Shown in pieces: positions 59,251 to 64,000 of a stretch of 64,000 bases of DNA (positions are counted from its first letter, which is position 1; the number at the start of each line of letters is the position of its first letter). A program made the translations under genes and the position numbers. The notes under the pieces are model-generated. The model ran no database searches, was not told the DNA's origin, and saw only the letters and a program-made list of their open reading frames with translations. The DNA is from an uncultured Alphaproteobacteria bacterium. GTDB taxonomy: Bacteria; Pseudomonadota; Alphaproteobacteria; Rhodobacterales; Rhodobacteraceae. The stretch lies in contig CACJUU010000008.1 of assembly GCA_902596605.1 (NCBI GenBank), positions 32,670 to 96,669 of the forward strand. The letters run 5' to 3'.

Positions 59251-60549
59251 TTAAGCGACGTCAAAATAATCTTTCATCTGCAGATATTTATACTTCATCT
59301 CAGCGATATAGGGACCAATTAAACCACCGTTCCATTTTCTTCTAAATCTATTAAAAACTTCATACTTATTATTTTTTCCAAGGATAAAATCGGCAAGAAC
59401 CATAGCAGACCCCGGAGCTGTATTCATTCCATGTCCTCCAAACCCCATGATGGTGAATACATTTTTTTCTTCATTTCCAATCTTAGTAGAGCCAACATAT
59501 GGCATGTAATGACTTGCATAGGCCATATTTCCATACCAAACATAATCCATTTCGACATTTCTTAACTCAGGAAAAAAATAGTTTATTTCTTTTGAAATTG
59601 CTCTTTTTAAATTTGAATAAGTAAATTTACCGACCGCTGATATACCCCTTCCCCATGAGAGCCTATTTCCAGGCAGAACGCGGTAGTAATTTCCAGCCCT
59701 TCGGTTATCACTAAATCCTACCGGCTTCTTCAGCACGGATTGCAGTTCATTCCCTATTGGCTTCGTTACACCTATAAAGGTTTTTATGGGTAACCAGTAA
59801 CTTTTTAGATCCTTTATTTCTTTTCCACCATAGCCACCTGTAGCAAATACTATCTTTTCAGATTGAATATTTACCATTTTATTCTCATTGAAAACACTAG
59901 AATTTATCTTCGCACCATCCATTTGGTAGCTGACAAACTTACAATTTTCAAAAATAGATGCTCCCAAGTTACTACAATCCTTGGCAAGCGCATGCATAAA
60001 GTTTAAAGGGTGAAATTGAAAGGAATCCTGCCTAAAAACGCCACAAGTATATTTATCAGAACACACATACTTATTAAGATTTTCCTTATTAAGGAACTCC
60101 TCATTTTGATGAAATAATTTATTCTGAGCGATTACGTGTTTTTTTACTTTTTCAACATTATTTGTGAGAAAACATTTTAGAACACCCGATTGAAGATTGG
60201 TGTGTTCATATCCCTCTGAAAGACACTTTTTTTTCATCCATTTTACACCAGAAGCTGCAATCTTTTCCAATGTGACCACCTCTTCTTTTGATAAGTACTT
60301 TAATAACACATCATAGTCCTGTGCCCAACCGGAGAGGCAAAAGCCACCATTTCGTCCGGACGCTCCACTACCAATATGGTTTTCTTCGATTAATACTGCA
60401 TCAACGTTATTTTTCTTTAGTTTATATAGTAGACTGAGACCAGCAAGACCTCCCCCTACTATCAGAACAGCACATTTATGGTTATTTGTAAGATGCTCGT
60501 TCGGTCCAAACCTATTAATTAAGGTGTCATCATACCAAGTATTATTCAT
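59251..60549 (-). CDS. FAD-dependent OrdL/DAO-family oxidoreductase
   Basis: CAVLIVGGGLAGLSLLYKLKKNNVDAVLIEENHIGSGASGRNGGFCLSGWAQD, TIMGFGGHGMNTAPGSAMVLADFI. Confidence 0.9.
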   Translation of the reverse strand: MNNTWYDDTLINRFGPNEHLTNNHKCAVLIVGGGLAGLSLLYKLKKNNVDAVLIEENHIGSGASGRNGGFCLSGWAQDYDVLLKYLSKEEVVTLEKIAASGVKWMKKKCLSEGYEHTNLQSGVLKCFLTNNVEKVKKHVIAQNKLFHQNEEFLNKENLNKYVCSDKYTCGVFRQDSFQFHPLNFMHALAKDCSNLGASIFENCKFVSYQMDGAKINSSVFNENKMVNIQSEKIVFATGGYGGKEIKDLKSYWLPIKTFIGVTKPIGNELQSVLKKPVGFSDNRRAGNYYRVLPGNRLSWGRGISAVGKFTYSNLKRAISKEINYFFPELRNVEMDYVWYGNMAYASHYMPYVGSTKIGNEEKNVFTIMGFGGHGMNTAPGSAMVLADFILGKNNKYEVFNRFRRKWNGGLIGPYIAEMKYKYLQMKDYFDVA

Positions 60550-60579
60550 ATAATGATATTATATAGTTATATCAAAAAT

Positions 60580-62313
60580 TTAAACAGGAATATCGGCAGC
60601 CTTTTCAAAGGTGAAAACTTCAAGCACCTCTTTTCTGCCACGAATGTCAACAGTTTTAGGTTTCATCTTTTTGGTATCTATATTTGCCTTATCAGCCACG
60701 TATTTTGATACAACTAACTCGCACTTATAAGTCTTTGTCAATTCTTCTAACCTTGCCGCGATATTAACATTATCTCCTACTGCGGTCTCTGTAACAGTTT
60801 TGCCATATCCCATCATTCCAACGATCATACTTCCAGCATGAATCCCCATGCCAAACCTCATATCTTCAGAGAAATCAGTTTTCATCTCAGAATTCAAAGT
60901 TTTCATACTTTTAGAAATCGCATTAGCTGACACAAGCGCATTTTTGGAATTTACATTAGAGTCAGAACTAACATCAAAGATTGCCATAATGCCATCTCCG
61001 ATGAATTTATCAAGGCGACCACCATTTTTTTCAATTATCTCGCCACAGACCGCGTAATATTTATTCAGAATATATACTACGTCATATGGTAGCTTCTTCT
61101 CAGATAACTTTGTGAAATCTCTTAGATCAACAAAGAGAACAACAGTTTCTTGTTCTTTACCAGTAAGCGCTCGGGCACTTCTTACAGTTTCAAGCGTGTT
61201 TTCTGGGTTTAATAGTGGCTGTACTGAAATATTACTTGTCGGCCTCAATTGACAGGCTAGTCTAACGTTATCGTCAAGCCCCACCCGCTCAATCGCTTTA
61301 ATTTCGTGTGAACTTGGGGAAGTTAATGTTCCTTCATTAGCAGTAACCTTTACACGACACGTAGTACATCGACCACGACCACCACATACCGATTGATGAG
61401 GAATTTTACCCTTGCGACTAGCCTCTAAAACGGACGTCCCTTTTGGAATTGAAACGGTTTCTCCTCCAGGATAAGAAACAATAATTCTCCCAAAAAATCG
61501 TGCTCTTATTGCGTTAAAAAAACAGACTAAAATAACAAAAAGGACAAATATTGGATAGTATTTCATGACAATCGGCTCGATTTGCAAGAGCACAGGAAAT
61601 GCTTCTTGAGGTACAAATTTGAAAATAATCGACCCAAGATAGTTTGGAATAGGCATATCCAATTCAAAAGATTGTATTTGGGCAATAAAACTCATATTTC
61701 TTAAACCTGAAAGCCACCCAAGCACTGCGCCAATTGGAACCACCCAATAGATAAAGCGAAATAGAGAAGGAAATCTTAAATAAAAACCAAACCTATTATG
61801 ATGAACGGCCTGTTGCTTCAAATAGGCATCGAGGCCAATAACCCCGTGAACCCAAATGAATATAGTCATCAAAGAAAATAGAATTGCGCCGATTATAATT
61901 TCACTTGGAGTATCTGTATTCATTACCGCGAAAAGTAAAGAGTAACTTTCTTCTCCTCCAAAAATTTTTGTTATCGCAAAACTCGCCGCAATGTGTTGTA
62001 GTAAAAACAAAAGAGCTAAAACGGGAAAAATGATTTGGATCCAGTCTTTCGCTTTCATCTTGAAAGACTTTCGCGTCAAGATTGATGAAAATCCTAAAAC
62101 CATGTGGGCAACAAAAGACCCATATAGAAGAACAAGACCCACAGGGTTTTGCCAAACCGGGTGAAAGTAACTGCTTCTAACGGCATCAGCTAAATCTATT
62201 GAGAAGATGTTTATCGAATGGTTAAGCAAATGCATGATAACATAAGCAAATAAAATCGAACCACTAATAATTCTTATCTTTCTAATTATTGTACTAAAAT
62301 CTTCTCTAACCAC
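60580..62313 (-). CDS. Membrane-anchored class III adenylate cyclase with 2Fe-2S ferredoxin domain
   Basis: About six hydrophobic helices with His residues, CGGRGRCTTCRVKV...LACQL ferredoxin ligands, VVLFVDLRDFTKLSEKKLPYD, KFIGDGIMAIFDV, GDNVNIAARLEEL cyclase motifs. Confidence 0.9.
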   Translation of the reverse strand: MVREDFSTIIRKIRIISGSILFAYVIMHLLNHSINIFSIDLADAVRSSYFHPVWQNPVGLVLLYGSFVAHMVLGFSSILTRKSFKMKAKDWIQIIFPVLALLFLLQHIAASFAITKIFGGEESYSLLFAVMNTDTPSEIIIGAILFSLMTIFIWVHGVIGLDAYLKQQAVHHNRFGFYLRFPSLFRFIYWVVPIGAVLGWLSGLRNMSFIAQIQSFELDMPIPNYLGSIIFKFVPQEAFPVLLQIEPIVMKYYPIFVLFVILVCFFNAIRARFFGRIIVSYPGGETVSIPKGTSVLEASRKGKIPHQSVCGGRGRCTTCRVKVTANEGTLTSPSSHEIKAIERVGLDDNVRLACQLRPTSNISVQPLLNPENTLETVRSARALTGKEQETVVLFVDLRDFTKLSEKKLPYDVVYILNKYYAVCGEIIEKNGGRLDKFIGDGIMAIFDVSSDSNVNSKNALVSANAISKSMKTLNSEMKTDFSEDMRFGMGIHAGSMIVGMMGYGKTVTETAVGDNVNIAARLEELTKTYKCELVVSKYVADKANIDTKKMKPKTVDIRGRKEVLEVFTFEKAADIPV

Positions 62314-62441
62314 CGGTTTTGCTCCTTAAGAGTTTATAAATTGAACTAAATATAGCCATATTTCCCATCAAATGACAAAGTTTTTGTTCACCAATCGTCA
62401 TTTCGTTATATTCTACACGCAAACCTGAGCGGAGTATAGCC

Positions 62442-63668
62442 TTGAACAAAAAAAGTAATTTAAATCCTCCCAATACCGGACCTCTAACGGGTGTGAAGGT
62501 TCTAGATATGTCTAGGATACTTGCTGGTCCCACTTGCACCCAATTATTAGGAGACTACGGAGCAGACATAATCAAAGTAGAAAAACCAGGAAATGGTGAC
62601 GACACAAGAAATTGGGGTCCTCCTTTTATGAAAAATGATAGAGGGCAGGACTCTAATGAAAGTGGCTACTTTTTGGCATCAAACCGCAATAAAAGATCGC
62701 TTAGCCTTGATATATCTAAAGATGAAAATGTAGAAATTATAAAAACTCTGCTAAAAGACTGTGATGTGTTTATAGAAAATTTCAAAGTGGGTAGCCTTAA
62801 GAAATATGGCTTAGACTATCAATCGCTCTCAAAAGATTTTCCAAAACTTATTTATTGCTCGATTACGGGCTACGGGCAAAATGGCCCTAATTCCCACAAA
62901 GCAGGATATGATTTGATTGCGCAAGGTTATGGAGGATTAATGAGCATAACGGGAGGCCCTAATGAAGAGCCCGTTAAGGTTGGCGTTGCAGTTGCAGATC
63001 TTTTGTGTGGACTTTATGCGTGTACTGCTATTCTTGCTGCCATTAATCATAGAACGAACTCGGGGCTAGGGCAAAATATTGATATAGCTTTAGTAGATGC
63101 TCAAATAGCTTCTCTTGTAAATATGGGCACCAATTATCTCCTTTCAAAAGAAGATCCAGATCGTGTTGGCAACGAGCATGCTAATATCGTGCCTTATCAA
63201 GTCTTTGAAGTCTATGATGGGCATCTTAATGTAGCCATAGGAAATGACCAACAATTCAAGAAATTTTGTGAAATTATCAACCGATCAGATTTAAGTGAAA
63301 ACCAGAAATATGCTACAAATATTATGCGTGTCTCTAACAGGTCTCAGTTGATCCCAATCTTAAAACGGGAACTAAAAAAGTATAAGAAAGACTATTTAGT
63401 TGGTATGATGGAAAAGATGAAGGTCCCTGGAGGTCCCATAAATAAATTATCGGAGGTTTTTGCTTCAAATCAGGTATCTGCACGTAAGATGAAAATTCAA
63501 ATGGAGAATAAAAATTCTTGTAAAGGATTTGTTGAATTAATTGGGAACCCTGTGAAATTTAGCGAAACTCCTGTAAGCTACAGGCACCCTCCACCATCTT
63601 GCGGAGAACACTCTGACGAAATATTGAATGAAATTATGTCCAAAAAGGATAATAATGAAATCAAATGA
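62442..63668 (+). CDS. Family III CoA-transferase (CaiB/BaiF)
   Basis: GVKVLDMSRILAGPTCTQLLGDYGADIIKVEKPGNGDDTRNWGPPF, SLSLDIS, LLKDCDVFIENFKVGSLKKYGLDY; TTG start. Confidence 0.95.
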   Translation: MNKKSNLNPPNTGPLTGVKVLDMSRILAGPTCTQLLGDYGADIIKVEKPGNGDDTRNWGPPFMKNDRGQDSNESGYFLASNRNKRSLSLDISKDENVEIIKTLLKDCDVFIENFKVGSLKKYGLDYQSLSKDFPKLIYCSITGYGQNGPNSHKAGYDLIAQGYGGLMSITGGPNEEPVKVGVAVADLLCGLYACTAILAAINHRTNSGLGQNIDIALVDAQIASLVNMGTNYLLSKEDPDRVGNEHANIVPYQVFEVYDGHLNVAIGNDQQFKKFCEIINRSDLSENQKYATNIMRVSNRSQLIPILKRELKKYKKDYLVGMMEKMKVPGGPINKLSEVFASNQVSARKMKIQMENKNSCKGFVELIGNPVKFSETPVSYRHPPPSCGEHSDEILNEIMSKKDNNEIK

Positions 63669-64000
63669 AACATTTATGGCTAAGAGCAGAACATCGTGAA
63701 AACGAAAAAAGGGTTGGTCTAACTCCTCAAGGGGCCACTCAATTAATTAAGAAAGGTATAAAAGTATCTGTTGAGGCGAGCGATACGAGGATCATTTCAA
63801 CAAAAGACTATAAAGATGCCGGATGTGAAATTGTTTCTGCAGGCTCTTGGGAAAATGCACCAGAAGATGTAATTATATTTGGGCTTAAGGAACTACCAAA
63901 TAATGATACTCCGTTGAAACATTCGCACATAATGTTTGGACATGCTTTCAAGGGCCAAGTATCTGGGGAAAAATTACTTAAAAAATTTAAAAGCGGTGGT
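63665..64000 (+). CDS. Saccharopine dehydrogenase (NAD+, L-lysine-forming)-like, N-terminal fragment
   Basis: MKHLWLRAEHRENEKRVGLTPQGATQLIKKGIKVSVEASDTRIISTKDYKDAGCEIVSAGSWENAPEDVIIFGLKELP...; ATGA overlap with CoA-transferase stop; runs off window. Confidence 0.8.
   Translation, partial: MKHLWLRAEHRENEKRVGLTPQGATQLIKKGIKVSVEASDTRIISTKDYKDAGCEIVSAGSWENAPEDVIIFGLKELPNNDTPLKHSHIMFGHAFKGQVSGEKLLKKFKSGG

Noticed and set aside
1-64000. CRISPR arrays, prophage, transposases, rRNA operons, toxin-antitoxin pairs
   Set aside because: No regularly spaced repeats, integrase/transposase motifs or rRNA-like sequence seen by reading; cannot be excluded formally without a search.

Overview
64 kb of AT-rich, gene-dense bacterial chromosome, probably a marine alphaproteobacterium (inferred from gene content; SAR116/roseobacter-like metabolism). 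No rRNA, tRNA, CRISPR, phage or transposase genes were recognised. The content is almost entirely small-molecule catabolism. The clearest theme is organosulfur metabolism between about 4.9 and 22.4 kb: a SoeABC-type sulfite dehydrogenase operon, a divergent DMSP lyase (DddP) with its metal ligands intact, sulfoacetaldehyde acetyltransferase (Xsc) with phosphotransacetylase (Pta), and alanine dehydrogenase (Ald) followed by a BciA-like vinyl reductase and a GMC dehydrogenase. No taurine:pyruvate aminotransferase, taurine dehydrogenase or sulfonate transporter was recognised in the window. Other items of note: two genes whose conserved N-termini require non-canonical start codons (GMC dehydrogenase, ATT; PNKP-like HAD phosphatase, ATA), an unannotated 51-aa membrane protein coupled to an FAD oxidase, a decayed carboxymuconolactone-decarboxylase-like gene, three class III nucleotide cyclases of different architecture (one with a membrane anchor and a 2Fe-2S domain) with no recognisable DNA-binding transcription factor, and several inverted repeats in intergenic regions. 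All calls come from reading the sequence and remembered family motifs; no database search was run.
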